DNA from: Thermoanaerobaculum sp964488355
GTDB lineage: Bacteria > Acidobacteriota > Thermoanaerobaculia > Thermoanaerobaculales > Thermoanaerobaculaceae
Reading direction: 5' to 3'
Assembly (NCBI GenBank): GCA_964488355.1
Contig: CAZAUJ010000002.1
Span: forward strand, 186,001-250,000
DNA length: 64,000 bases
Shown here: in pieces, positions 1 to 8,690 of the stretch
How the letters are laid out: every line of letters begins with the position of its first letter
Position numbering within the stretch: the first letter of the stretch is position 1
Translations under genes and position numbers: made by a program
Notes under the pieces: model-generated
Seen by the model: only the letters and a program-made list of their open reading frames with translations
Databases searched by the model: none
Told to the model about the DNA's origin: nothing

Positions 1-852
1 CAGCGCGTGGGGGATTTGATTTGGGCTTTTGGGGACAGCATGGGCCGCGGCTTTCTCCTGGGAGCCACCGCTGGCCGAACCACCCTCCAGGGGGAGGGGT
101 TGCAGCACTGTGACGGGCACTCCCACGTGCTCTTTTCCGTCATGCCCAACGTGCGCGCCTACGACCCGGCCTTTGCCTACGAGGTGGCGGTGCTGATTCG
201 CGACGGGCTGGAGAGGATGGTTCGCCGGCAGGAGGACTGCTTTTACTACCTCACCCTTTACAACGAGAACTACTCTCAACCGCCCATGCCGGAGGGTGTG
301 GAGGAGGGCATCATTCGTGGGCTTTACCTTTTCCGCGGCGCCCCGCCAGAGCTTCCAGTGCGGCTGCAGCTTTTTGGTTCGGGGCCGATCCTGCGGGAGG
401 TGCTGCGCGCCCAAGAGCTCTTGGCCGAGCGCTTCGGGCTGGGAGCGGAGGTTTGGAGCGTCACCAGCTACTCCCTCCTCTACCGCGACGCCTTGGCCTG
501 CGAGCGCTGGAACCGCCTGCACCCCCTCGAGCCCCGACGAAAGCCCTACTTGGCGCAGGTGCTGGAGAGACACCCAGGTCCGGTGGTGGCGGCCAGCGAT
601 TTTCTCAAGCTCCTACCCGACAGCCTGGGCCGTTTCCTTGGACGCCCGCTGTTGAGCTTGGGCACTGATGGCTTCGGCTTGTCCGATACGCGCGCCGCCG
701 CCCGGCGGTACTTCGAGGTGGATGCGGAGCACGTGGCTGCCGCTGCGCTTTACCTTTTGGCCCAGCAAGGAAAGCTGGCACCGCAGGCGGTGGCCCAAGC
801 CGTGGCCGATTTGGGTTTGGATCCTGAAGCCCCCGACCCGGCCAGCCGTTAG
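1..852 (+). CDS. aceE: Pyruvate dehydrogenase E1 component, homodimeric type, C-terminal part (5' truncated by window edge)
   Basis: The frame is open from base 1 and gives about 283 residues, roughly the last third of an AceE-type E1 (about 890 residues in E. coli). AceE decarboxylates pyruvate with thiamine diphosphate and acetylates the lipoyl group of E2, feeding acetyl-CoA to central metabolism in the cytoplasm. Recognisable AceE features are the GEGLQHCDGHSH loop, the PNVRAYDPAFAYE stretch and the YYLTLYNENYSQP segment, followed by the transketolase C-terminal domain ending in a TAG stop. The neighbouring E2 and E3 genes are not in the window. The next gene is convergent, so this is the last gene of its transcript on this side. 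Confidence 0.88.
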   Translation, partial: QRVGDLIWAFGDSMGRGFLLGATAGRTTLQGEGLQHCDGHSHVLFSVMPNVRAYDPAFAYEVAVLIRDGLERMVRRQEDCFYYLTLYNENYSQPPMPEGVEEGIIRGLYLFRGAPPELPVRLQLFGSGPILREVLRAQELLAERFGLGAEVWSVTSYSLLYRDALACERWNRLHPLEPRRKPYLAQVLERHPGPVVAASDFLKLLPDSLGRFLGRPLLSLGTDGFGLSDTRAAARRYFEVDAEHVAAAALYLLAQQGKLAPQAVAQAVADLGLDPEAPDPASR

Positions 853-1029
853 GGTGTCAGCGGCCGGGCAAACCCAAGGGTTGGTGGCAGACGCGCGGCG
901 GGGCAAGTCAGGGGCCTGGCCCTGGCAGGAATCATCAGCCACGTGCCGCTAGGCCAGGGCGACCGGCAGCCCACCGGCCGGGCGGCCATGGGCCGGCTGG
1001 AGCTTGCTCGACTGGCATGGACTCACGCG

Positions 1030-2241
1030 TCAAAAAACCAAATGGAGCCAAGCAAAGGCCAGAGACAGGCTCGCTAGTGTCACCGGCAGCCCGATGCGGA
1101 AGTGGGCGCGGGCGCTGATGGGCACGCCCGAGCGCGCCGCCTGTTCCACCACGATGATGTTGGCAATGCTGCCCACCACCAGCAGGTTCCCCGCCAGGGT
1201 GGAGGACAAAGCCAAAGCCGGCCCGGCGGCTGGATAGGTGGCGGAGGGCAAGAGCAGCATGACCGCCGGCACGTTGGAAACCAGGTTGGATGACACCGCC
1301 GAGGTCCAAAACAGCAGAGCAAGGTTGTGCAACTGGATACCCACGCGGGCCAGTTGGTCTAACGCCAGGCCCATCCAACCGGTGGCCAAGAAGGCGTGGT
1401 TGACCACGAACAGCCCCACGAACAGGGCCAGGAGCTGCCAATCCACCAGGCCCAGCATGTCGCGGGAAGCCATTCGCCGGGAGGTCAGGAGCAAGCCAGC
1501 AGCCGCCAGCGCGGCCACCTCCCGCCGGGGCTGGCCAAGAAAGAACACCACCAAGAGCAAGGCCAAAACGACCACCCCCTTGCCTGTTTGGTAACGGGAA
1601 AAGGAAGGGGCAGCCACCTGGGGGATGGGGGTGTGGCGGTACCATTCCCCGCGCTGCCGCCAGACCAGCACCAGCCAGAGCACCAGCAGGCTGGCGAGAA
1701 CCACAGGCAAGGCCAGGAAGAGGTACGCGCTGAAGGAGAGGGAAAGCTTTTGCGCGATAAGCATGTTCTGCGGGTTGCCGATGAGGGTGGCCGCCGAGCC
1801 AATGTTGGCCGCCGCCGCCAGTCCCAACAGGAAGGGCATCGGGTCCCAACCCCGCCGCGCGCAGCCCTCCACCAACACCGGGGCCATGGCCAAGCACACC
1901 ACGTCGTTGACCAGCACGGCGGACAGGGCAGCAGCCACCAGCAGTACCGCCGCCAGGGCGGCTGGTGGTGCCAGGGGCGCAGCCGCCAGGCGGCGGGTGA
2001 CGTAGGTGTAGAACCCGGCCAAGCGAAACTGCGCGGAAACCACCATCAAACCCGCCAGAAGGGCCAGCGTGCCCACGTCCACCGCTTCCCACGCCATTTG
2101 TGGGCTCACGCGCTCGGTGGCCACCAGCACGATGGCCCCCAGAATGGCCACCCCGGTGCGGTCCAAGGCTAGAGGTGGGATTTCTCCCAGGAGCATGCCC
2201 AGGTAAACAGCCAAAAAGGTGAGCAGGACCACCTCGTCCAT
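1030..2241 (-). CDS. SLC13/ArsB-NhaD superfamily anion permease
   Basis: A 403-residue polytopic inner-membrane protein with about 10-12 hydrophobic segments. Two family signatures are visible: an ATLIGNPQN motif near residue 150, preceded by NDVVCLAMAPV, and SNLVSNVPAVMLLLP in the second half. These inverted-repeat motifs are typical of the ion-transporter superfamily that includes ArsB, NhaD and the DASS/SLC13 dicarboxylate and sulfate carriers. Substrate cannot be read from the sequence; an inorganic anion or a Na+/H+ exchange role are both possible. The ATG at 2241 has no Shine-Dalgarno sequence but sits 6 nt after a TACATT hexamer, suggesting a leaderless mRNA. It is divergent from the DUF4173-like gene. 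Confidence 0.85.
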   Translation of the reverse strand: MDEVVLLTFLAVYLGMLLGEIPPLALDRTGVAILGAIVLVATERVSPQMAWEAVDVGTLALLAGLMVVSAQFRLAGFYTYVTRRLAAAPLAPPAALAAVLLVAAALSAVLVNDVVCLAMAPVLVEGCARRGWDPMPFLLGLAAAANIGSAATLIGNPQNMLIAQKLSLSFSAYLFLALPVVLASLLVLWLVLVWRQRGEWYRHTPIPQVAAPSFSRYQTGKGVVVLALLLVVFFLGQPRREVAALAAAGLLLTSRRMASRDMLGLVDWQLLALFVGLFVVNHAFLATGWMGLALDQLARVGIQLHNLALLFWTSAVSSNLVSNVPAVMLLLPSATYPAAGPALALSSTLAGNLLVVGSIANIIVVEQAARSGVPISARAHFRIGLPVTLASLSLAFAWLHLVF

Positions 2242-2247
2242 GGGGCA

Positions 2248-2253
2248 AATGTA
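2248..2253 (-). promoter_or_regulatory. Putative -10 element (TACATT) for a leaderless permease transcript
   Basis: On the minus strand TACATT is followed by exactly 6 nt (tgcccc) and then the permease ATG. No Shine-Dalgarno sequence lies at a usable distance. The same TANNNT-N6-start arrangement recurs before four other genes in the window. No good -35 is visible. Confidence 0.45.
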
Positions 2254-2321
2254 CCTTGCTTTTTCGGTTCCGGGGACGACGCGCGTGCGGTGCTGCTAGG
2301 CTAAAGCGTACGGAGGTTGCC

Positions 2322-3890
2322 ATGTTCCTTCCAGCGCGCCGGCTGTGGGCGGTAACCCTGCTTTTGGGCCTTCTTTTTGACGTGCTCTTTTGGCAACGGA
2401 ACTTGGGCCTGAATTTTGCCCTGTTCACTGCGGCCTGCTTGGCAGGGGGGGTGTGGGTGTTGCGTAAGGCTGGGCTGCGGCCTGCGCCTGTTTTCTTTTT
2501 CCTCCTGGGACCCATTGCCGGGCTTGCGCTGGTCCCCCTTGCCCGTCGGGAGCCGTTGCCGGTGCTTTTGGCCCTTGTGGGGACCGTGTTCCTCTTAGCC
2601 CTGGTCAGCCTCAGCTTCCGGGGCGCCCCCTTTTGGCGCTGGGGCTTTTGGGAGTACGTTCACTCCTTTTTTCGCCTGTTCGAAACGGTGGTGATGCATC
2701 CGGTGGTCTTCCACCACCAGGGGGCGGAGCCCGTCCCCGATGGGCGAAGCAGGGGCCGCTGGTGGGCGGTGGCCAAAGGGCTCATGCTGGCTGCGCCGCT
2801 GGTTTTGGTCTTTGCTGCGTTGTTTGTGGCCGCCGATCGCATGTACGCCACCTACCTCCAGGGCCTGGGTGCCTTTCTGGGACAGGCGCGCTTGGGAGAG
2901 CTGGCACTGCGTGCCTTTTTGATTCTGCTGGCCGCCTACGCTTTGGCCGGAGCCTACCGCCATGCGGCCTTCCGCAGCGGCCCAGACCCCCTCCGCGAAA
3001 AAAGGCGGCCGCGTACCTTGACCCACTTGGGCGCCACCGAAGCGGCAATGGTGCTGGCGGGAGTCATCCTGGTCATCCTCTCCTTCGTTGCGGTGCAGCT
3101 GCGAGTGCTGGTCGGCGGTGAACGCTTTCTTCTCCAGGCAGGCTTGACGTACGCGGAGTACGCCCGGCGCGGGTTTGGTGAGCTTTTGGTGGTGACGGTC
3201 CTAGCGGCCCTGCTGTTAGTGGAGCTACAGGCGCTGACCAAGACAGAACGCGAAGGTGAACGGCGTTGGCTTGCCCGCCTGCGGCTGGGCCTGTTGTTGA
3301 GCCTGGCGCCCATTCTCGTGTCCAGCTGGCTGCGCCTGTCCCTTTACGAGCAGGCTTACGGCTTCACCCGATCACGCCTCTACGCCCACGTGTTCCTCCT
3401 GTGGGTTGCCGTGTTCCTGGCCCTCATGGCGGTGTTGGAGCGCCGCAGGGGGCAAGGCATCGCCTCTGCTGCTTTGCTGTGCGCGCTTGGCTTTGTCGTC
3501 AGCCTCAGTGCCCTAGGGGTGGACGGTGAGCTCACGCGGCGAAACCTGGCCCGCGCCACCGCCGGTGCCCCTTTCGATGTGGCCTACCACGCCTCCCTTT
3601 CCGCGGATGTCCTGCCGGTGCTCGCCCAAGCGCTCCAGGGTGGCTCCCTGCCCGAAGCCTTAAAGGAGCCGGTGGCCGCCTCGGCGGCCTGCCTTGCTTT
3701 CCGTCTGGGTGACCAGCTAGGTGACCAGCCCATCCCCAGCTGGAGCTGGTCCCTGTGGTGTGCCCGCAGGAGCTGGCAGCAGGTGGCACCGCTGCTGGCC
3801 ACCTACCAGCGGGAGGGTGAGGGTCGAAGGCTGGCCGTGCTCGGCCCTACGGGCCATCGGTACCCTTGCCGCAGCGAAAGCTCCCGTTAG
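2322..3890 (+). CDS. DUF4173/DUF4153-like polytopic membrane protein
   Basis: A 522-residue protein with many hydrophobic segments, resembling the DUF4173 (DUF4153-related) membrane family, whose function is not established. The ATG at 2322 is chosen because GGAGG (2312-2316) lies a few bases upstream; the frame is open further upstream (to a TTG at 2256), but that part reads as soluble, arginine-rich sequence overlapping the intergenic region. Features include an early pair of short transmembrane helices, a charged loop around residues 140-160 and a C-terminal soluble tail of about 120 residues. It is transcribed divergently from the anion permease and converges on the first TonB receptor, sharing the hairpin terminator between them. 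Confidence 0.7.
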   Translation: MFLPARRLWAVTLLLGLLFDVLFWQRNLGLNFALFTAACLAGGVWVLRKAGLRPAPVFFFLLGPIAGLALVPLARREPLPVLLALVGTVFLLALVSLSFRGAPFWRWGFWEYVHSFFRLFETVVMHPVVFHHQGAEPVPDGRSRGRWWAVAKGLMLAAPLVLVFAALFVAADRMYATYLQGLGAFLGQARLGELALRAFLILLAAYALAGAYRHAAFRSGPDPLREKRRPRTLTHLGATEAAMVLAGVILVILSFVAVQLRVLVGGERFLLQAGLTYAEYARRGFGELLVVTVLAALLLVELQALTKTEREGERRWLARLRLGLLLSLAPILVSSWLRLSLYEQAYGFTRSRLYAHVFLLWVAVFLALMAVLERRRGQGIASAALLCALGFVVSLSALGVDGELTRRNLARATAGAPFDVAYHASLSADVLPVLAQALQGGSLPEALKEPVAASAACLAFRLGDQLGDQPIPSWSWSLWCARRSWQQVAPLLATYQREGEGRRLAVLGPTGHRYPCRSESSR

Positions 3891-3910
3891 CCTCCAGCCC
3901 CCTTGGCGTA

Positions 3911-3943
3911 AAAACACTGGGGGGCGAATGCTCGCCCCCCAGT
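3911..3943 (-). terminator. Rho-independent terminator, probably bidirectional
   Basis: A perfect 12-bp stem (ACTGGGGGGCGA at 3916-3927, loop atgc, complementary arm 3932-3943) lies between two converging genes. Read on the minus strand it is followed by GTTTTT, so it best serves the TonB receptor gene. On the plus strand the tail (tcccttttgg) is poorer but could still serve the DUF4173-like gene. Confidence 0.8.
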
Positions 3944-3962
3944 TCCCTTTTGGCGCGCAGGC

Positions 3963-6866
3963 CTAGAAGTCCAAACGCACAGCCAGCTGCACGGTGCGCG
4001 GCGTGCCGGTGTAGGACTTGAGGCCAAAGGTTGACCGCGGGGTCTCACCGGTGCCCCAAATGCGGTTGGTCACCGCCCAGTCCTCGCGATCCGTGCAGTT
4101 AAAGCACTCGGCAATTGCCGCCAACTTGAAGCCCTTGATGTCAAAAGTCTTTTGCAGGCGCAAGTCCAAGGACCAGCTATCCGGCTGGCGGAAGCTGTTG
4201 CGCGGGAAGTGCTGTCCGCCCACGGTGGGCCGATCGGTGTCGGATACGCCATCGCCGTTCAGGTCTGAACCCGCAATGGCGGTGTAGGGCTGACCGGTGG
4301 CAAAGCGGAACAAACCCGAAAGGGAAAGACCCCACCAGGGCGTGTTCCAGGTGGCGTTGGCGGCAATCTTCCACCGTTGGTCGCGGTCCGACCAGCCCCA
4401 GTTCAGGTCCAAATTGTTTACATCCTCGGCAAAGATGCCCGCAAAGTTGCGCTCGTTGGAGTCGTTGTCCTTGTCCTCCGACCAGGTAACCGAAAGCATG
4501 CCGAAAAAGCGCTCCACGAAGCGACGTTGCAGCAACAGGCTAATGCCCCAGTACTTGGAGCGGGCATCGGAGGTGTAAACGGTTACCCGCCCGTAGACCG
4601 GGTTGGGACGCGTGCGCGAGTAGTGGGGCACGCCGTTGGCGGATGTGGTGCCGTCGTACTGCAAATTAGCATCCCGCAGTCGCTCCAGCTGCTTGGATTC
4701 GGCGTAGGTCACGCTCAAGGAAGCGGCGGTGTTGGGCAGGATTTCCCGCTCCAACTCCAAAGTGACGCGGTCGGTGTAGGGGTTGCGGAAGTTCGGGTCC
4801 ACGGTGAACACGCCCACCCCGCGAGGAATGGGGATGGAGGAGAAGTCAACGCACGCCAGGGAATTGGGTGTCCAGGTGTCTCCCCAGCCGCAGGGCGCCG
4901 CCAGCGGGTCGGTGGGGGGGCCGGTGACGTTGCCGCGCGAGTCGCGCTGGGCAAAGATAAGGTACTGCGTGCCCTTCAAGCCGTTGGAAGTGTTGGTCTG
5001 CGCCCAGAGGAGAGCGGGTGTGCGGCTCCAGAAGCGAGCGGCGGAGAACCGCACCGCGGTCTTAGGCGCCGGTGCCCAGGAGAAGGCAAATCGGGGTGAC
5101 CATTGGTTGTTTTCGTCCGGGATGCGGCCGTTGAGCTTGTAGGTGCCGTCTGGGTTTTGCTCGCGCAGGTTCAAGATGGGGAAATCCGGGTTGTCCAAGC
5201 GCTCCCAGCGCAAGCCGGCCGACAGGGTCAGGGAAGGCGAAAGGAACCACTGGTCCTGGATGAAGGCCGCGTACTCCTTTTGCCCGAAGTTGGAGCGGCC
5301 AGCCTCGTCCGCGGTCAGGCCCTGCAAGCCACCGAACTGCCGGTACTCCGACCACCTGCCGGCGAGGAAGTCCGCCTTGTTATTGAAAATGAAAACCCCG
5401 CGCCAGTTGCCCTTGAAGACCTGGTCGATGCCGGTGTCGTTGTACTCCACCCCGCCCTTGAACACGTGGTCCTTCCACAGGAAGGTAACGGTATCGAAGA
5501 GGGTGGTGCGGTCGGCCAAGGAGGTGATGGGCAGAAAGCTCACCTCGCCGTAGTTGCCAATGCCGCGCACCTGGATGTCAGGCAGCCCCAAGCCCTTGTC
5601 GCCACGGGGCGTGTCTTCCAGCACATACTGGAAGCTCAGGTCGTTGAGCAGGCTATCACTCCAGGTACCCGAGTAGCTGGCCACGTAGGAGCGGGCAAAC
5701 ATTCCTTCCAGGCCGTTGTAGGAGGCGGCGCGGGTGGGGCTGGTGGAGGTGCCGTTGACCCCGTCGTAATCGGCGTAGTTGACGCGCGCCATGAAGCGGT
5801 GCCTAGCGCTGGCGAAAAGGTCGAAGCGGGCGAACACCACCCGCCCGTCGCGGGTCTGCACGTACTCCGGCGGCGACGCCAGCACCGGGTACCTGGCAAA
5901 GATGTCCGCATCCAGCACGATGGGTGCAATGGGGATGGTTAGGCTCTGGTTCTGTTGATCGTAGGAAGCAAAGAAGAAAAGCTTGTCCTTGACAAAAGGC
6001 CCGCCCAGGGAGCCGCCGAACTGCTTCTTCTCCTGGTCCAGCTTGGTGCCCACCGGCGGGTCCGAGGCCAGATCCTGCGGTTGCCAGTAATAGAACGCCG
6101 AACCATGGAACTCATTGGTACCGCTCTTAGTAATGACGTTGACGAAACCTCCCCCTGAGCGCCCGAACTCGGCGGAGACACCGTTGGTGACGACGGAAAA
6201 CTCCTTGATGGACTCCTGCGAGATGGCCAAAGGTGCCCGTCCCTCGGCGGTGCCGTACTGGCCGCCGAAGAACGAATTGTTGTAATCCACCCCGTCCACG
6301 GTGACGTTGGTGTTGATGCCCCGCTGCCCCGAAAGGGAGATGTAGCCGCGCTGGCTTTCCCGCCGGGATTCTGGCGTGAGAAATACGAGGGACGTGAAGT
6401 CCCGGCCGTTGAGGGGCAAGCTTTTAATTTGCTCGTTGAGCACCGTGGTGCCCACGGTGGTGTTGGTTACCTCCACCAGCGGCACCTCAGCGGTGACGGT
6501 AATGGCTTCCGCTGCTTGCGCCAGGGGCAAGGAGAAGTCCACCGTGGGTGCGGAGCCCAGCACCAAGCGCACGTTTTGCTCCAAGGTGGCAAAACCCGGC
6601 AAGCTGGCAGTGACCAAGTAGCTGCCGGTGGGCAAGTTGAGCAGGCGGTAAAAGCCGTTCGTATCCGTCACCGCCCGCACCACAAGGCCGGTTTCCGTGT
6701 TGCGCGCTTCTACCGTGGCTCCTGGCAGCGGCTGCCCCTGTTGGTCTCTGACCACGCCCGTGACCCTGGCCAAGGTCACATCCGTTTGGGCCATGGCGGC
6801 GGTAGCCGCAAAGGCCAGACTGAGGGCAAGCGCCCAAGTTTTTACGGTTGGCGTCGTTCCTCTCAT
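3963..6866 (-). CDS. TonB-dependent receptor with N-terminal carboxypeptidase-regulatory-like domain (Oar-like)
   Basis: A 967-residue outer-membrane protein. Residues 1-26 form a signal peptide ending AAMAQ. Residues about 32-115 are a carboxypeptidase-regulatory-like beta-sandwich (GVVRDQQGQPLPGATVEA, then NGFYRLLNLPTGSY). A plug domain follows (LPLNGRDFTSLVFLTP, then VTVDGVDYNN) and a long C-terminal beta-barrel ends in phenylalanine (AVRLDF), as outer-membrane barrels do. Such Oar-like receptors are abundant in Acidobacteriota and probably import or bind large substrates with TonB energy; the ligand is unknown. A strong GGAGGAGG ribosome site precedes the ATG. No SusD-like partner is adjacent. 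Confidence 0.87.
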   Translation of the reverse strand: MRGTTPTVKTWALALSLAFAATAAMAQTDVTLARVTGVVRDQQGQPLPGATVEARNTETGLVVRAVTDTNGFYRLLNLPTGSYLVTASLPGFATLEQNVRLVLGSAPTVDFSLPLAQAAEAITVTAEVPLVEVTNTTVGTTVLNEQIKSLPLNGRDFTSLVFLTPESRRESQRGYISLSGQRGINTNVTVDGVDYNNSFFGGQYGTAEGRAPLAISQESIKEFSVVTNGVSAEFGRSGGGFVNVITKSGTNEFHGSAFYYWQPQDLASDPPVGTKLDQEKKQFGGSLGGPFVKDKLFFFASYDQQNQSLTIPIAPIVLDADIFARYPVLASPPEYVQTRDGRVVFARFDLFASARHRFMARVNYADYDGVNGTSTSPTRAASYNGLEGMFARSYVASYSGTWSDSLLNDLSFQYVLEDTPRGDKGLGLPDIQVRGIGNYGEVSFLPITSLADRTTLFDTVTFLWKDHVFKGGVEYNDTGIDQVFKGNWRGVFIFNNKADFLAGRWSEYRQFGGLQGLTADEAGRSNFGQKEYAAFIQDQWFLSPSLTLSAGLRWERLDNPDFPILNLREQNPDGTYKLNGRIPDENNQWSPRFAFSWAPAPKTAVRFSAARFWSRTPALLWAQTNTSNGLKGTQYLIFAQRDSRGNVTGPPTDPLAAPCGWGDTWTPNSLACVDFSSIPIPRGVGVFTVDPNFRNPYTDRVTLELEREILPNTAASLSVTYAESKQLERLRDANLQYDGTTSANGVPHYSRTRPNPVYGRVTVYTSDARSKYWGISLLLQRRFVERFFGMLSVTWSEDKDNDSNERNFAGIFAEDVNNLDLNWGWSDRDQRWKIAANATWNTPWWGLSLSGLFRFATGQPYTAIAGSDLNGDGVSDTDRPTVGGQHFPRNSFRQPDSWSLDLRLQKTFDIKGFKLAAIAECFNCTDREDWAVTNRIWGTGETPRSTFGLKSYTGTPRTVQLAVRLDF

Positions 6867-6976
6867 AGTGTCCTCCTCCGGCTCATAAAGAACCGAACGT
6901 TACTTTACCACCGCTTTCACGGTAGGTTAGAGCCATGAAGGGTCCTTGAAGAGGTTTCGACCGGCTTGTTTTTAGC

Positions 6977-7201
6977 TCAGAGTGTCCGGGCGTCGTGGTC
7001 CTGGCGCACAGCGGCCAACTCACGGGCAAAGGTCTCCCAGACGATGCCGTAAGTGGCGGCAGGGGCCGCGAGCGTGTCGAAGGAGGCCGGTCGGCAACCC
7101 ACGCAGGCCATCGCTCGCCGGAGAAATACCGAGGCCAGCTGCGGCCACTGGCTTAGCAGCTCCGCCACGGTCATGGTGGGAGAGGGCCAGCTCACATCCA
7201 T
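6977..7201 (-). CDS. Small DUF1858 / hybrid-cluster-associated redox disulfide domain protein
   Basis: A protein of about 74 residues matching the short DUF1858 domain: TVAELLSQWPQLASVFLRRAM followed by ACVGC, then an alanine-rich helix and a hydrophobic C-terminal helix. The CVGC pair is the presumed redox-active disulfide. Members are often found with hybrid cluster or other iron-sulfur proteins, but no such partner is adjacent here. The start is uncertain: ATG 7201 is used, TTG 7210 lies 9 nt upstream, and ATG 7174 would remove nine residues and start at the domain itself. None has a good ribosome site. Confidence 0.68.
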   Translation of the reverse strand: MDVSWPSPTMTVAELLSQWPQLASVFLRRAMACVGCRPASFDTLAAPAATYGIVWETFARELAAVRQDHDARTL

Positions 7202-7260
7202 GGCAAGCAAAAGTCTTTCTGCTGTTCGCCCAGCTGTCTTTGTCCCAGCGCAAGCTTACC

Positions 7261-7289
7261 TTGACAACGAGGGGCAGCTGGGGTAGAAA
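7261..7289 (+). promoter_or_regulatory. Sigma-70-type promoter for tRNA-Asn
   Basis: A consensus TTGACA -35 box (7261-7266), a 17-nt spacer and a TAGAAA -10 box (7284-7289) lie about 60 nt upstream of the tRNA. Spacing and direction suit the tRNA gene; transcription would start near 7296. Confidence 0.75.
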
Positions 7290-7347
7290 GGAGGCGCGGC
7301 GGGCACCGTTCCCGAAGCTGTTAGGGGAAGGTGGCAAGCCCATGTGC

Positions 7348-7422
7348 TCCGCAGTAGCTCAACGGTAGAGCGTCCGGCTGTTAACCGGAGGGTTGGGGGT
7401 TCGAGTCCCTCCTGCGGAGCCA
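7348..7422 (+). tRNA. tRNA-Asn (anticodon GTT), CCA encoded
   Basis: The cloverleaf can be drawn completely. The acceptor stem TCCGCAG (7348-7354) pairs with CTGCGGA (7412-7418). The D stem is GCTC/GAGC. The anticodon stem TCCGG/CCGGA encloses loop CTGTTAA, giving anticodon GTT at 7380-7382. The T stem GGGGG/CCCTC has one G-T pair and loop TTCGAGT. The discriminator base is G (7419) and the CCA tail (7420-7422) is encoded. Confidence 0.96.
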
Positions 7423-7607
7423 AATCTGGACCTTTCATTCCGTCTGTTGCGTGCTCCCTTTTCGCGGTCCTTTTGGGGAATTGGCCGCCTGGTCCGTTTA
7501 TGCCAGCCGTTTTCGCCGGATCTGACCTTGCTGATGGGGCGGAAGCTCCGCCTTTTTCGGGCCGTGTCGCTGAACTCCTGGCATAAACTGAAAGGCGAGG
7601 CGGCAGC

Positions 7608-8048
7608 GTGCGCTTGTGGTCCCTTTGGCCTGGTTATCTCGACAGCAAGGGCTTGGTGGCTCTGTGGCGCGAGGGCTTGCTGGCGCGGGCGGTGTTGGCC
7701 GGCAAGACCCGCGGTTACCGTAACCACCCCCAGTTACAAAGGTTCCGAGAGGCGGCAGATCCGTTGGCCACCCTTGATGCGTACCTTTGGGAGGTGGTGA
7801 GGGAGGCGGGAGCTCGCGGCTTTCAGTTCGACGCGAGCAAGCTAGGACCCTTGACTCAGGTGCCGGCACTCACTGTTACCGACGGGCAGCTGCGGTTTGA
7901 GTGGGGCCACCTGCTGGGCAAGTTGGAACGCCGGGACAGGGCGCGCTTGCTAGCCTGCCAGCAGGTGGCCACACCCCAAGCCCACCCCCTGTTCGTCGTG
8001 GTCCCCGGGCCGGTGGAGCCCTGGGAGCGGGGCGAGCGCGGCCCTTAG
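7608..8048 (+). CDS. Pyrimidine dimer DNA glycosylase family protein
   Basis: A 146-residue protein with the N-terminal block characteristic of the bacterial pyrimidine-dimer glycosylase (Pyr_excise) family: MRLWSLWPGYLDSKGLVALW, then LLARAVLAGKTRGYRNHPQL. The T4 endonuclease V prototype excises UV-induced pyrimidine dimers in DNA, and a repair role is inferred here from family membership. The start is GTG 7608, which puts the conserved MRLW at the true N terminus; an AGGCGAGG stretch precedes it and a TAAACT hexamer lies at 7584-7589. Its TAG stop overlaps the stop of the converging CDGSH gene by 4 bp. Confidence 0.75.
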   Translation: MRLWSLWPGYLDSKGLVALWREGLLARAVLAGKTRGYRNHPQLQRFREAADPLATLDAYLWEVVREAGARGFQFDASKLGPLTQVPALTVTDGQLRFEWGHLLGKLERRDRARLLACQQVATPQAHPLFVVVPGPVEPWERGERGP

Positions 8049-8284
8049 GGCAGCTGCCGGTGGGTGCCGTCGCAAAATGGGGGGTTGCCCGTGCGTTTGC
8101 AAAGGCACAGGGCTACGGTTTTCTTTTCCGTGAGCTCGAACTTGACCGGTGTAAACCCCGTGCCCTTGTGCGAGCCGTCGCAGAACGGCTGCTTTTGTGA
8201 CCGCCCACAAGCACACCAAAAGTAGGTACCCGGTTCCAGCTCCAGCACTTCCGGTGACTTTCGCACCACCAACGGCTCAGACAT
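8045..8284 (-). CDS. Tandem CDGSH iron-sulfur domain protein
   Basis: A 79-residue protein with two complete CDGSH motifs (C-x-C-x2-[ST]-x3-P-F-C-D-G-[ST]-H). The first is CACGRSQKQPFCDGSH, about residues 24-39. The second, ending PFCDGTH, is at about residues 60-75. Each should bind a 2Fe-2S cluster with three cysteines and one histidine, as in mitoNEET-like proteins. It is the third gene of the arsR-doxX-CDGSH operon and its start overlaps the end of doxX by 8 bp. A redox-sensing or electron-transfer role is likely, but the partner is unknown. Confidence 0.88.
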   Translation of the reverse strand: MSEPLVVRKSPEVLELEPGTYFWCACGRSQKQPFCDGSHKGTGFTPVKFELTEKKTVALCLCKRTGNPPFCDGTHRQLP

Positions 8285-8690
8285 GTGCCCCCCCTTTCTC
8301 GTCCAGGCTGCAAGATCCGGGCCCCAAGCTACCCAAAAGCAGCAAGCCGCCCAGGATGGCCAGGTTCTTCAAAAACATGATCATTTGCAGTTGCCGCTCT
8401 TGCCCTTCAAAGGCCCAGAAGTTATGGAAGATGAGGGTTGCGGGAATAAGGAAGATGACGAGCAGGGCGACCCCCCAACGGGTCTTGAAGCCCAGGAGAA
8501 CCGACAAGCCCCCAGCCAACTCGAGGACGATGGCACCGACGAGAAAAAAAGGCACCAACGGCATGCCCTTACTCGCCATGTACCCTGCGGTGCCTTGCCA
8601 ATCGGTGAGCTTGCCCAGAGCCGAAAGCAGGAAAATGAGTGATAAACAAAACCTGCCAATGGGGGGAAGCATGCGTTGCAGTGAACTCAT
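8277..8690 (-). CDS. DoxX family membrane protein
   Basis: A 137-residue protein with four predicted membrane helices and the typical DoxX start (GRFCLSLIFLLSALGKLTDW). It also has the ELAGGLSVLLGFKTRWG and LIFHNFW segments of the family. DoxX-like proteins are small inner-membrane proteins linked in various bacteria to quinone or thiol redox and oxidative stress; no reaction is firmly assigned for this subgroup. Its ATG overlaps the arsR stop by 4 bp (ATGA), so it is translationally coupled to the regulator. Confidence 0.82.
   Translation of the reverse strand: MSSLQRMLPPIGRFCLSLIFLLSALGKLTDWQGTAGYMASKGMPLVPFFLVGAIVLELAGGLSVLLGFKTRWGVALLVIFLIPATLIFHNFWAFEGQERQLQMIMFLKNLAILGGLLLLGSLGPGSCSLDEKGGAHV

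Noticed and set aside
935..2515. Long minus-strand reading frame over the permease gene
   Set aside because: It is a GC-rich shadow frame with glycine/arginine/proline-rich low-complexity translation; the permease frame has clear transmembrane and family motifs.
7344..7586. Reading frames across the tRNA-Asn gene
   Set aside because: The tRNA folds perfectly with consensus promoter; overlapping frames are not expected to code.
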